DNA from: Agapetus fuscipes
Taxonomy: Eukaryota > Arthropoda > Insecta > Trichoptera > Glossosomatidae
Reading direction: 5' to 3'
DNA: 64,000 nt
NCBI GenBank assembly: GCA_951799405.1
Contig: OX637351.1
Coordinates: forward strand, 9,828,251 to 9,892,250
Part shown: positions 22,473 to 33,255 of the stretch, piece by piece
Position numbering within the stretch: the first letter of the stretch is position 1
Layout: each line of letters begins with the position of its first letter
Notes under the pieces: generated by a model
Databases searched by the model: none
Seen by the model: only the letters and a program-made list of their open reading frames with translations
What the model was told of the DNA's origin: nothing
Made by a program: the position numbers and the translations under genes

Positions 22473-23358
22473 CTGGAAATATAACATGACAGATCACATT
22501 CCCAATCATTAAGGTGCAACATTGAGATGGCATTGACAATTGTCTAGGTACAGATTATAGCAGAGGTTCCCAAACTTTTTCAAGTCACGGCACCCTTTGA
22601 AATTTTGAGTTTTCTCATGGCACCCTAGTCATATAATATCGATCTGTGGTAGGTATATTTCATATTTGTACGGCTGAATTGCATAAAATGTTTGTATTCA
22701 TGTATGCACACAAGCTTCTGCTTTCGCATGAAGCCATCTGGCTAGGCAAAATAGGTTGGTGAATTGCAATCCTCTTCACAAATAAAAAAAAAAAAAAAAA
22801 GTAAAATTTTGATTTTTAGTAGAGACTTCAGGGGCGCCTCGCGGCACCCCTGATCTCTCTCCGCGGCACCCACTTTGGGAACCTCTGGATTATAGCAAAT
22901 ACTCGCTGAGGCCTCAGGGCGTCAGCGACTTGGCCCGCCAAACAGCTTTGATACTCGCATCTATTTTTTTATATTAACCGATACAAAAAGATAAGCGTAT
23001 GAGAGCTGTGAAAGATATGAATTAATCGAAAGAGGAATTTCAAAATAATAACCAGTGGAGGCAGTTCTAAAGAGGCTCTGGCCACCTTAGCGGATGGGCA
23101 TGGCGATAGAGGACTGCTCTCACCTTGTGTAGTGCATGGTGCAGTAGCCAGCCTCACACCAACACGGGCAACTGGGGAATCTTCCCTGTAACTACACGGA
23201 GGCTCTTGTTGGGCAGTGTCGAGGGGTCCCGCCTGTATGTCACTTACAGCCCTGTCTGTCCCGTCTTCTGACTTTATTCCTTCTGTGTTGTCAACAGGGA
23301 CTTCCCAGTATTGTTCTTCTACATCTCTGGGCTCACATTTTATATTTTTACAATCCAT
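21091..23358 (-). CDS. C2H2 zinc-finger protein 1 (two exons, 538 aa)
   Basis: A probable nuclear DNA-binding transcription factor. Exon 1 is 23124-23358 and exon 2 is 21091-22472; the GT-AG intron (phase 1) is consistent and the joined length is 539 codons including stop. The N-terminus is acidic (MDCKNIKCEPRDVEEQYWEV). Exon 2 opens with a Cys/His module (VCHACSYKVNQKKLLRIHQL, CCELEH), then a degenerate CNECSYKC and 12 tandem C2H2 fingers of the form CDQCDYKS-x-LxxHKLxH linked by TGxKPFA-type linkers. Its paralogue lies at 30170-32785. A hAT MITE sits in the intron. The specific target and name are unknown. Confidence 0.85.
22561..22887. mobile_element. hAT-type MITE, 327 bp, perfect 8-bp TSD
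   Basis: The ends are CAGAGGTTCCCAAA and TTTGGGAACCTCTG, with GATTATAG duplicated at 22553-22560 and 22888-22895. CAG/CTG termini with an 8-bp duplication define hAT. It sits in the intron of zinc-finger gene 1. A run of A at 22785-22801 is internal. Confidence 0.92.
23000..23105. repeat. Interspersed repeat fragment in zinc-finger gene 1 intron edge
   Basis: It contains CTCTGGCCACCTTAGCGGAT, related to copies at 11236, 17765 and 57925, in which GGCGACAGAGTTACAG follows. Confidence 0.45.
23124..23358 (-). CDS. Zinc-finger gene 1, exon 1
   Basis: It starts MDCKNIKCEP and ends CTTQ+G with donor ACAAG|GTGAGAG. An upstream in-frame Met exists at 23505, but MDC is conserved in the paralogue and is preferred. 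The satellite-bearing transposon begins only 57-65 bp upstream of this ATG. Confidence 0.8.
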
Positions 23359-23985
23359 TTCGGATAAAAATCGTGTTAGAAAAAAACACCGATCTCTCAT
23401 CGATTGTGTTGAGTGTTTTGACCGGTTTGACGCCAGCCTGACAGGTGCCAGCCCAAAATTTAAATTTCCCCATATAAAAAAAAGGCTATAAAGGTAATAA
23501 AACAATAAAAAAATGAAATTTTAAATATGCAATTTGAAAGACAATCCTAAAAACTATTAAAAATAACCATTAACTTAAAAGAAAAATTCTGATCCCCCCA
23601 CTTACAGGCTTTTTAGTAAAATTGAATTTCTCATAGATATGGACGCATAGAAGGTCCTTTTTTATTTTAATTTATGTAAATTGAAGGTATAATAAATCAA
23701 TAGAGCCAAAAAAATTTAAGTGGAAATTTCCAAGATGCGAGAATTTTTTTTTTGAAATTTACAAATTTTCAACAATTTGACCGAGTTTCTTTATATGGAA
23801 TGTTTTTCGAAAATTAAGTAGTAGGGTGCAATTTTTTATTTCAGTTTATGTAAATATATAATATTATACATCATCGCACCTAAAAACAAAGTTGTAAAAA
23901 GTTCCGAACTATGATTATTTTTTCTTTTAAATTTACATATTTATAACAGTATTGAACATTTTTTGATGGATTTTTTTTCAAACAC

Positions 23986-26455
23986 GTACGCATACGAGTT
24001 TCTTTTTTATTTCAAATTATGTTAATTAAAGACATAATTAATCAATTAAGCCAATAAAATTTAAGTGGAAATTCCCAAGCTACGAAATAAAAAATCTTGA
24101 ATTTGGTACTTTATAAGAAAATTCCGATTATTTTTTATGTAATTTTTTTCAAACACGGACGCATACAAGTTTCTTTTTTATTTCAAATTATGTTAATTAA
24201 AGACATAATCAATCAATTAAGCCAATAAAATTTAAGTGGAAATTCCCAAGCTACGAAATAAAAAATCTCGAAGTTGGAACTTTAAAACAAATATCCGATT
24301 ATTTTTCCATGTATCTTTTTTCAAACACGAACGCATACAAGTTTCTTTTTTTTTTTTTTTTCAAATTATGTTAATTAAAGACATAATGAATCAATTAAGC
24401 CAATAAAATTTAAGTGGAAATTCCCAAGCTACGAAATAAAAAATCTCGAAGTTGGAACTTTAAAACAAATATCCGATTTTTTTTTGATGTATTTTTTTTC
24501 AAACACGGACGCATACAAGTTTCTTTTTTATTTCAAATTATGTTAATTAAAGACAATCAATCAATTAAGCCAATAAAATTTAAGTGGAAATTCCCAAGCT
24601 ACGAAATAAAAAATCTCGAAGTTGGAACTTTAAAACAAATATCCGATTTTTTTTCGATGTATCTTTTTTCAAACACGGACGCATACAAGTTTCTTTTATT
24701 ATTTCAAATTATGTTAATTCAAGACATAATTAATCAATTAAGCCAATACAATTTAAGTGGAAATTCCCAAGCTACGAAATAAAAAATCTCGAAGTTGGAA
24801 CTTTAAAACAAATATCCGATTATTTTTCGATGTATCTTTTTTCAAACACGGACGCATACGAGTTTCTTTTTTATTTCAAATTATGTTAATTCAAGACATA
24901 ATAAATCAATTAAGCTAATAAAATTATAGTGGAAATTCCCAAGCTACGAAATAAAAAATCTCGAAGTTGGAACTTTAAAACAAATATCCGATTATTTTTT
25001 GATGGATTTTTTTTCAAACACGGACGCATACAAGTTTCTTTTTTATTTCAAATTATGTTAATTCAAGACATAATCAATCAATTAAGCCAATAAATTTAAG
25101 TGGAAATTCCCAAGCTACGAAATAAAAAATCTTGAATTTGGTACTTTATAAGAAAATTACGATTATTTTTTTATGTAATTTTTTTCAAACACGGACGCAT
25201 ACAAGTTTCTTTTTTATTTCAAATTATGTTAATTAAAGACATAATCAATCAATTAAGCCAATAAAATTTAAGTGGAAATTCCCAAGCTACGAAATAAAAA
25301 ATCTCGAAGTTGGAACTTTAAAACAAATATCCGATTATTTTTCGATGTATCTTTTTTCAAACACGAACGCATACAAGTTTCTTTTTTTTTTTTTTTCAAA
25401 TTATGTTAATTAAAGACATAATGAATCAATTAAGCCAATAAAATTTAAGTGGAAATTCCCAAGCTACGAAATAAAAAATCTCGAAGTTGGAACTTTAAAA
25501 CAAATATCCGATTTTTTTTTGATGTATTTTTTTTCAAACACGGACGCATACAAGTTTCTTTTTTATTTCAAATTATGTTAATTAAAGACAATCAATCAAT
25601 TAAGCCAATAAAATTTAAGTGGAAATTCCCAAGCTACGAAATAAAAAATCTCGAATTTGGAACTTTAAAACAAATATCCGATTATTTTTCGATGTATCTT
25701 TTTGCAAACACGGACGCATACAAGTTTCTTTTTCATTTTAAATTATGTTAATTAAAGACATAATCAATCAATTAAGCTAATAAAATTTAAGTGGAAATTC
25801 CCAAGCTACGAAATAAAAAATCTCGAAGTTGGAACTTTAAAACAAATATCCGATTATTTTTCGATGTATCTTTTTTCAAACACGGACGCATACGAGTTTC
25901 TTTTTTATTTCAAATTATGTTAATTAAAGACATAATGAATCAATTAAGCTAATAAAATTAAAGTGGAAATTCCCAAGCTACGAAATAAAAAATCTCGAAG
26001 TAGGAACTTTAAAACAAATATCCGATTATTTTTCGATGTATCTTTTTTCAAACACGGACGCATACGAATTTCTTTTTTATTTCAAATTATGTTAATTAAA
26101 GACATTATTAATCAATTAAGCCAATAAAATTTAAGTGGAAATTCCCAAGCTACGAAATAAAAAATCTCCAATTTGGAACTTTAAAACAAATATCCGATTA
26201 TTTTTCGATGTATCTTTTTTCAAACACGGACGCATACAAGTTTCTTTTTTATTTCAAATTATGTTAATTAAAGACATAATCAATCAATTAAGCCAATAAA
26301 TTTAAGTGGAAATTCCCAAGCTACGAAATAAAAAATCTTGAATTTGGTACTTTATAAGAAAATTACGATTATTTTTTTATGTAATTTTTTTCAAACACGG
26401 ACGCATACAAGTTTCTTTTTTATTTCAAATTATGTTAATTAAAGACATAATTAAT
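23986..26455 (+). repeat. Tandem satellite array 1, ~172-bp monomer
   Basis: About 14 head-to-tail AT-rich monomers. Each carries TTCAAACACGGACGCATACA, TTTCAAATTATGTTAATTAA and GGAAATTCCCAAGCTACGAA. A long T run within a monomer recurs at ~24346 and ~25380, so about six monomers (~1030 bp) appear to have been duplicated as a block. Small ORFs here are repeat translations, not genes. Confidence 0.93.
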
Positions 26456-26584
26456 CAAAAGAGGCTAGCTTATCAATTGCTTGAAAACTGCAGGTTGAGT
26501 TTATGAATAAATAGCTATAGTCTTGATTAGAAAACTCAACCTGTTGGAAGGAAACGGAAGAAGTACCTCCCGCGGACCAACAGA

Positions 26585-26745
26585 CAATATAAATACGAGA
26601 AGGCTTATGTTCATTTGTGATTGGGTTTTATATTGTAGGTCCACATGCGGCATAGTGCGAAATTATACGTGTCTACTTGTGGGAATGCATTTAATATGAA
26701 TCTCAAATGATATATAAATACCTAAATATTTGCAACTTTAGATTT
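26585..26745 (+). mobile_element. LINE family A tail fragment in transposon copy 1
   Basis: It contains GGCTTATGTTCATTTGTGAT through GTCTACTTGTGGGAATGCAT in plus orientation. Confidence 0.75.
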
Positions 26746-26944
26746 GGAGAAGATTAAATGAAGATAACAATATGAATTGTATCTATACCTAACCTATTTA
26801 TATCTATGTATTTTTGTAGAAAAACTAAGGTATTTGTAGTAGTATGTAATTATCATCTATATTTTCGGCTCTCATGTTTTTTTGTTACTAATTTAATTTC
26901 GTTCGTATATTACTTTTATTTCATTTAAAAATATTTTTTGTTAA

Positions 26945-27165
26945 TGATAAAGGAAAAACAGTTTTGTTTTCGATTACGTGAGTATATTTTTATAAACCAC
27001 AACCGGTTTCGCAAACATCCGTTCGCATCATCAGGTGGAAAAAACAGGCGAACGGATGTTTGCGAAACCGGTTGTGGTTTATAAAAATATACTCACGTAA
27101 TCGAAAACAAAACTGTTTTTCCTTTATCATTAATGATGAACGATTACAAAGTTAATGCCTCTACA
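26945..27165. mobile_element. Penelope-like insertion with 86-bp perfect inverted arms
   Basis: Arms 26941-27026 and 27048-27133 are exact reverse complements around a 21-bp spacer. The insertion is flanked by a ~15-bp direct duplication AAAATATTTTTTGTT. Transposon copy 2 carries the corresponding site without the insertion. The arms hold AACCGGTTTCGCAAACATCC next to GCATCATCAGGTGG, an arrangement typical of Penelope-like repeats. Confidence 0.75.
26985..27038 (-). ncRNA. Hammerhead-ribozyme-like motif, best example
   Basis: Minus-strand order: CTGATGA, stem II GCGAAC-GGAT-GTTTGC (one G-U pair), GAAA, then CC-GGTTGT-GG as a two-base-pair stem III followed by UU at the expected cleavage side. 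All conserved core positions are present. The second inverted arm lacks CTGATGA, so only one strand encodes the motif. Confidence 0.65.
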
Positions 27166-27469
27166 ATCAATAAAATATTTTTTGTTCATTAAAAAAATAT
27201 TCCATACATCTTGGGAAACCCGGTTTGTGGGTTTTCATCCCCAGCTGTCAGGCTGGCGTCACAGGCGTGGTTTTGACACTCACTGACACTCACCGCACCG
27301 CACATTTTTGAGATGCAGATCTTTTGTAAAGAGTTTATAAGATCTTGTAAAAGAAGCTAAAACCGCACCGAGCTGTACAGACAGCTTGAGCTGAACGTGG
27401 ACTGATTTCGGAAGTGTTTTGTTGAAAAAAACAAAAAAAAGGACTATTTTTTTTAGCTTCAAGGCCCTA

Positions 27470-27525
27470 AAGCAAAGGTCGCCAACCTGCGGCTCGCGAG
27501 CCACATGCCGTTCTTTAGTTCCATA
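27470..27525. mobile_element. hAT terminus fragment
   Basis: It contains AAAGGTCGCCAACCTGCGGC and TCGCGAGCCACATG, a common hAT left-end sequence. A possible remnant of the other half (GGAGAGCCACAGTG) is near 27821. The intact boundary could not be placed. Confidence 0.45.
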
Positions 27526-27861
27526 TACGAATACTGTTTATTTTAAATAGTTCTGAATCGATTAACGAGGATGAGCACTGATTCTATGTATCTTTCAGCC
27601 ACTTGTACTTGCTTTTCTACTAGCCTTGGCCCCAGCATTACAGATCAACCATATTTTTTTTCGGTCCTTTTGAATGATTTGGTGCAATTTTCTTTCTCAT
27701 TGGCCAATCCATAGAACTGATGAAGCAAGCTTTTTTGTAACAAATACTCTCATGAGTAAAGAGGTATAAAACAAAGTTTTCTTATTTCACAATATACTTT
27801 ATTATCTTAAAAAACAAAATGGAGAGCCACAGTGTTTCACAAAGGTGGTTTTGAATTTTTA

Positions 27862-28129
27862 GACATGTCGCACGCTTAATCATAAAGAGCAATAACTCAA
27901 AAAATAAGAATGTTGGGAAATCACGTTTGAAGTTCAGACAACCACTAACCAGTACAACTTGTATGGGATGAAAAAGGCAGCCGATGTTTTATCTCGGTCA
28001 TATTCGTCCAAATTGAAGGGCTGTCGCATGCTACCTATTCTTGTCGCATTGTCCTTGCGTTTTATTACAAAATCTCAATTTTCCCAATTTTCGAGTTATT
28101 GCTCTTTATGATTAAGCGTGCGATGTGTC
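27862..28129. mobile_element. MITE with ~40-bp TIRs
   Basis: The left TCGCACGCTTAATCATAAAG and the right reverse complement are nearly identical over ~40 bp (AGCAATAACTC continues both). The interior is ~180 bp with no ORF. The target duplication is not clear. Confidence 0.65.
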
Positions 28130-28264
28130 AATTTGCCATTGTACTGTACCCTGAGTATAAAGCAAACTCCTATCAACTGGAACTGCAGTAATCCAAACAA
28201 CGTAGGAAAACCAAATCACTCACTGGGAGGAAATATTTCTTACATTTTTTATTTACACAATCGA

Positions 28265-28800
28265 AGCGAAAGGGAATGTAATAAGTAAGCGTGGAAGGGG
28301 AAGACCTAGGAAACAATGGATTGATCAGATAAATAAGATTGCGAATGAATGGAATGTACAGAGTGGAAACAAGAGAAGAGCATGCATGAAAAGAGTGATG
28401 AATTTTTTTTATTGTTATTAAATTAAATAACACCTTTTAAATTTCAAAACACTGTTTTTATTTTCACAATTCTATAATATATTAAAAAATTATCAATTTT
28501 TAAATATTTTACAAAGTACAAACGTTTTCGACCATAATGGTCATCTTCCAAAAAATGCTCATTTTTGGAAGATGGTGCATCTTTTGTGAAAATAAAAACA
28601 GTGTTTTGAAATTTAAAAGGTGTTATTTAATTTAATAACAATAAAAAATATGAATTTTCAGTGTTAATACACAAACCATAAAAAATATAAGTGATGAAAT
28701 TAGATGAGATGAAAGAAGTATGCAAGGACAGAGTTAAGTGCCTTGTGTGGAGGTACCGGCCACCCCTAGAGGAATGGCGGCAGGATACAAGACAAGACAA
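28265..28800 (+). mobile_element. LINE family B 3' end, split by a Penelope-like insertion
   Basis: 28265-28402 encodes GRPRKQWIDQINKIANEW (plus) and 28685-28800 continues into LDEMKEVCKD and the family B 3' end GGTACCGGCCACCCCTAG. The two parts are continuous once 28403-28691 is removed. A related minus-strand copy is at 52165-52760. Confidence 0.75.
28403..28691. mobile_element. Penelope-like insertion in LINE B
   Basis: It is flanked by AGTGATGAA on both sides. Inverted arms (AATTTCAAAACACTG... and its complement) surround AAACGTTTTCGACC-ATAAT-GGTCATCTTCC. The hammerhead-like core is degraded (GATGA without the leading CT). The right end shares TTTTCAGTGTTAATACACAA with the copies at 4530 and 59745. 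Confidence 0.7.
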
Positions 28801-29010
28801 GAAGCGAGTTTTTTTAAAATGTTTGTTTACATCCAGTGAATGCTTTTTCTTTTACACACACAGATCTACAATAGCACAAGAATAGTAAGGTTTATATGTG
28901 ATTACTGTTAACAATTTTTATAATTTTCTATGTTTTTGTCACTAAAATCACCATCACTTTAACAATATCTTCATGTAACAACTGTTGAGGAAGATGCAAA
29001 ATGCTACATG

Positions 29011-29807
29011 CAGGCCCGGATTAAGGGCGGTTCGAGCGGTACGACCGAACCAGGGCCCCCGCGTCCTAGGGGCCCCCAAAGACTGAAAAAATGCTGAAAA
29101 TTTATGTATTTATTTTGCTTTTAATGATTTTTGACTCAAAAAGCCACGTTTTCTACAGACAAAGACATCGATAGTTGAGAAATAAAAGTTTCTTACATGG
29201 AACCTTCAGGGGCTCCCAACGACCTGAATGGGTCGCAAAAATTCCAAACAAAGTCTCTATTAATAGAAAAAACAAAGTTTCTTAGTAAAAATTAAGAAAA
29301 AAAACATAGGTATTGAAAGGCACCGAAAGTGAGCTATTTTACAACTCGTACGTGTCTCATAATACACCTTTCAGCATTATGCCAGTAAACTTTGCTATTG
29401 TTACATCCTGGCGGCGAGACAACAGGTTCCGACGGTTGTAAAACGATCCTTTGTCATGGTCGCCAAGTGATTAAAAACAATACAAATTCTGATAATAAAT
29501 ATTTTGTAGAAAAAATAGATAAACAGTTTTGAAAATTAATTATAATTTGCATTGTGTTTAACATGCGTTAGTTTATTTTTTTTAGCTTTGATAATCAAAT
29601 AAATAATGTATTTTTGAATAAAAACGAAAATCTTTTTATGTCCTTTGCTGTTATGAGGCTGACCTGCTTAATTAATTATATTTCTTCAAAAAAAATTGAG
29701 AAGAGGGAGGAAGGGGGTGGTAGAAAATTTTAGGGAGAGGAGAGGGGTATGGGGGGCCCCGAGATTATTCCCACACCAGGGCCCCCAGGGGGGTTAATCC
29801 GGGCCTG
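29011..29807. mobile_element. hAT non-autonomous element, 797 bp
   Basis: The ends CAGGCCCGGATTAA and TTAATCCGGGCCTG are perfect inverted repeats. The flanking 8-mers GCTACATG and TCTACATG match at seven of eight bases. A degraded relative is at 15445-15786. No transposase. Confidence 0.88.
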
Positions 29808-30169
29808 TCTACATGACCAGAACATGTGGCAGAAACTACAACAAACACAATACTCTCAGAGAAGTAACACAAGTGGTCGCGTGTAGTAAAAAGTACAACA
29901 GATGTGTGCTTAATGGCTTGTTATAGCTGAACCATTAGTGGGTGGACGGAGAGTTTAAATAAATGGTGGGGCAGAGTAGGGAAAGGCATATTCTTAAGAG
30001 TAGGGAAATGGGGCAGCTAACTGTCTTGGTTATGAGAGAAGGGATGTGCTCCAAATAAACAATGACTGTTGTACTTTTTACAACAGCACAACCGCCCGAA
30101 GGTTAAATCAACTTCAATGTTAAAACCTGTACAATGATATATTTTCTTTCTACAAAGAATCTGTTAATT
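29808..30169. other. Downstream flank of zinc-finger gene 2
   Basis: No coding sequence was seen. The sequence is the 3' side of the minus-strand gene that ends at 30170; no unambiguous poly(A) signal was chosen. Confidence 0.35.
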
Positions 30170-31668
30170 CTAAAATGTATTGCTTGTAAGTGATTTATGT
30201 CTAGTATGTGTTTCTTTATGTTTTCTTAAATCAGACAAACGTCTTGATTTGTAATCACACTGATCGCAAGCAAATGGTTTTAGCCCCAAGTGTGTTGCTT
30301 TATGTTTTTTCAAATATGCCAACTGTGTAAATTTATAATCACATAAGTCACATGCATATGGCTTGTAATCAATGTGTATCAATCTATGGGTGTTTAAAGT
30401 ACACAGCTGTGTTGTTTTATAGTCACACTGATCACAAGAAAACGGTTTCTTTTCATTGTGAGTCAATTTGTGGGTTTTCAAAGTGGATGACTGTGCCGAT
30501 TTGTAATCACACTGGTCACAGGCAAAGGGTTTATTTCCAGTGTGGATTAACTTATGCCTATTTAAATTTGATAGCTGTGCAGCTGTATAATCACAAAGAT
30601 CACAAGTAAACGGCCTATCTCCCGTGTGTGTCAATTTATGAATATTCAAGGTAGATGCATAAGCAGATTTGTAATCACATTGATCACAAGCATAGGGTTT
30701 TTGTCCAGTGTGAATTAATTTATGCTTTCTTAAATCAGCAGAACGTATTGATTTGTAATCACACTGATCACAAGCAAATGGTTTATGTTCTGAGTGTATT
30801 ATTTGGTGCTTTTTCAAATAAGTCAAATTTGCTGATTTGTAGTCACAATGATCACACTCAAATGGAGTATCTTCAGTGTGTGTAAGTTTATGACTTTTTA
30901 AAGCAAAAAACTTTCTGCATACATAATCACACTCATTACAAGAAAATGGTTTATATCCAGTGTGTATTAATTTATGTGTTTTTAAAGTAGATGATTGTGC
31001 TGACCTGTAATTGCACTGGTCACAAGCAAATGGTTTCTGTCCAGTGTGTGTTAATTTATGAGCTTTTAAAGTAGATATTTGTGTTGATTTATAAGCACAG
31101 CTGTCACAAGCAAATGGCTTTATACCAGTGTGTAAAAATTTGTGCCTTCTCATATTTGATAACTGGGCAGCTGTATAATCACACTGATCACAAGCAAATG
31201 GCTTATTTCCTGTGTGGACAAGTTGATGACTCTTCACCGTGGATGATTTTGTGGATCGGTAGTCACACTGATCACAATAAAATATTTTTTGACTAGTATG
31301 TTCTCGCGTGTGGCTCTTGAGTTTTGATTTTGATTTACATCTATAGCTACATTCATTACATGAATAATATCTTCTTCGATTTACGACTGAAATGCTGTAC
31401 TGCTTTGTAATGGTGGTGGTTTTTTTGCTTCTTTTAAGGGTAATAATTATTTTTTGGTGTTTTGCAATGGCTGGCCCACTCTCTGAGGTTGTGTGTCTGT
31501 ACTGGCAGCTCTTGCTTGTCCCCGACATGGCTCCACATGCAGATGAGTGCTCCAGCTCGCAGCAACTGAACAACTGATGGATCCTCAAGAGTTTCTTCTG
31601 ATAGACCTTGTAGCTGCAGGCATGGCACACATGATCCCCCCCAACACCAGCACTCTCACAACTGCTAG
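30170..31668 (-). CDS. Zinc-finger gene 2, exon 2
   Basis: Acceptor TATATTTCCAG|CTAG. It holds all 14 fingers and ends HKSLTSNTF. A second, similar acceptor-like segment (GCAGCTGGAAATACAGCATG on plus) lies ~70 bp upstream near 31750, apparently a local duplication within the intron. Confidence 0.88.
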
Positions 31669-32785
31669 CTGGAAATATAACATGACAGATCACATTCCTA
31701 ATCAATTAAGGTGCAACAATTGTAAGGGTAAGGCTCTCACAACTGGCAGCTGGAAATACAGCATGACAGATCAATGTGATTTGTCATCATCCCATATTTG
31801 GTAATGTCACAGCAAAAATTATCATTCAGAGAGCTCGCTCCGTTTCTCACAGCAAAACATCCCAAATGATAACAAGCGAATGAAGGCAAACCTCATCTGT
31901 CAACCAAAAGATAGCTGTCAAAGCTCAGGATGATGGATGGAGATTTATATCAAAATGCAGTTACGATAACTAAAATTCATGAATTCCCTTGATAAATTGT
32001 GAGTAATGTGTTGTTGAGGTTAGCTGTCAACTGGTATGCATGGTAGAGAGGAACGTCTCCTTCCACTCACCTTGTCAGAAAAAGTGATATTGGTGAACTG
32101 TTGTGACGGCATCACTTGTGATACTTGCTGTCAGGGAGCTCCCCATGACTTGTGAGCGTTACAGAGAAATAGGAAGCAGGTCAACTCAGGCATTGCTGGT
32201 CCCAGAAAGGAGGGTTTATGGATAAACCACCTGTCCATGGATTTATGAAAAGCCCACAGAGCCGCTACGGAAGCCTCGGACAAGGGACAGACAAGGACAA
32301 TGGCCGTCCAACCACAGAAGACTGAAATAGCAGCACTAACACATCCTCACACTCTATCCAAGAAGAAGTAAGAAAGACAAGGAGCATGCGATTACAATGT
32401 ATATAAGAATGGCGACGCATACTCGCACTGGTGTACGGAAGTGAAGCACAGACAGTAAATAAAACAATTTTTAGCGGAACGGAGACAAATTTAAGTCAGA
32501 TCCCTTTCAACCAGGGTACAGAAAAGCAGTAGCTCTTCTGTTGTGTTGTCTGCTCTCACCTTGTGTAGTGCAGGGTACAGTAGCCAGCCTAACACCAACA
32601 AGCGAGGACTCTGCACCGTCACCACACGGAGCTTCTCCTGCGATGCTGTCGAGCGCCTCAGCTTTCATGTGCCCTACTATCTCTATTCCGTACTCTGACT
32701 CTATTCCTGCAGCATTATCAACTGACACCTCCCAGTATTGTTCTTCTGCATCGCTGGGTTCGTTTTTAATATCATCACAGTCCAT
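30170..32785 (-). CDS. C2H2 zinc-finger protein 2 (two exons, 574 aa)
   Basis: A probable nuclear DNA-binding factor, paralogous to 21091-23358 and on the same strand. Exon 1 is 32560-32785, exon 2 is 30170-31668; the GT-AG intron in phase 1 is at the same site as in the paralogue, total 575 codons with stop. It has an acidic N-terminus (MDCDDIKNEPSDAEEQYWEV), the same VCHACSYKV...CCELEH module, then 14 C2H2 fingers, the first being YSCNECSYRC with a complete His pair. The shared exon structure and ~9 kb spacing indicate tandem duplication. No interruption is visible, so the gene looks intact. Confidence 0.87.
32560..32785 (-). CDS. Zinc-finger gene 2, exon 1
   Basis: It starts MDCDDIKNEP; donor ACAAG|GTGAGAG is identical to the paralogue. 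Exon ends share ATxPCTTQ. Confidence 0.83.
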
Positions 32786-33059
32786 GCTTGATTGAATATT
32801 TTGATTGAATTGAACAAAAATTTGACAGCTCTCAGCTTCGACTTGTCACCACCACAGGTGAGGAGAGATGCAGATCTTTTTGGAAAGAACTGTGATGCTA
32901 AAAGCACGTCGAGCGTTACAATAAGTTTTGTGCATTTGAAAACGCCAAAAAAGTTGTGGTATCATAAAGCCGGGTTGCTAGAGCAAAGGCTTACTATTAC
33001 CCAACAATATAAATTATACAGAATATGTATTGGTTACTTAAAACCCTAGTCGTGTCTAT

Positions 33060-33125
33060 AATTTAAGTTGCAAAGATATAAGTACTTACCTTTTAACATT
33101 TACGACTCATATTAAATGCATTATT
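33060..33125 (-). mobile_element. LINE family A tail, distal scrap
   Basis: It contains TAAGTTGCAAAGATATAAGT and CATATTAAATGCATT only. Confidence 0.5.
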
Positions 33126-33255
33126 TTGCCAAATTTCAAATAATCATGTCAACCTTAATACAAAACCTGTGATACTGAGTTAATGACTGGTGCATTGTTT
33201 ATTATTAATGGCTGCTATGGAACTTATCACATAGAACTGTGACGTTATTATCCCA

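Larger units (their letters stand above)
23423..27269. mobile_element. Satellite-carrying TIR transposon, copy 1
   Basis: The element is bounded by GTTTTGAC on both sides (23415-23422 and 27270-27277), an 8-bp target duplication. The right terminus reads CGTCACAGGCGTG; the left terminus is mutated but keeps GACGCCAGCCTGACAGGTG. The left arm (to ~23985) and right arm match copy 2 at 44453-50489. Between the arms lies a tandem satellite array. The right arm has acquired a LINE A tail fragment and a Penelope-like insertion absent from copy 2. No transposase is present. The superfamily is uncertain; an 8-bp duplication is compatible with hAT or several others. Confidence 0.8.

Noticed and set aside
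22969..23505. 178-codon ORF read straight through as a single-exon protein
   Set aside because: Only 23124-23358 is conserved in the paralogue and joins exon 2 in phase; the upstream part crosses into the transposon and the downstream part is intron.
24414..25751. 122- and 100-codon ORFs in the satellite array, nearly identical
   Set aside because: They are translations of the tandem monomer where T-run length happens to keep a frame open; no start context or domain.
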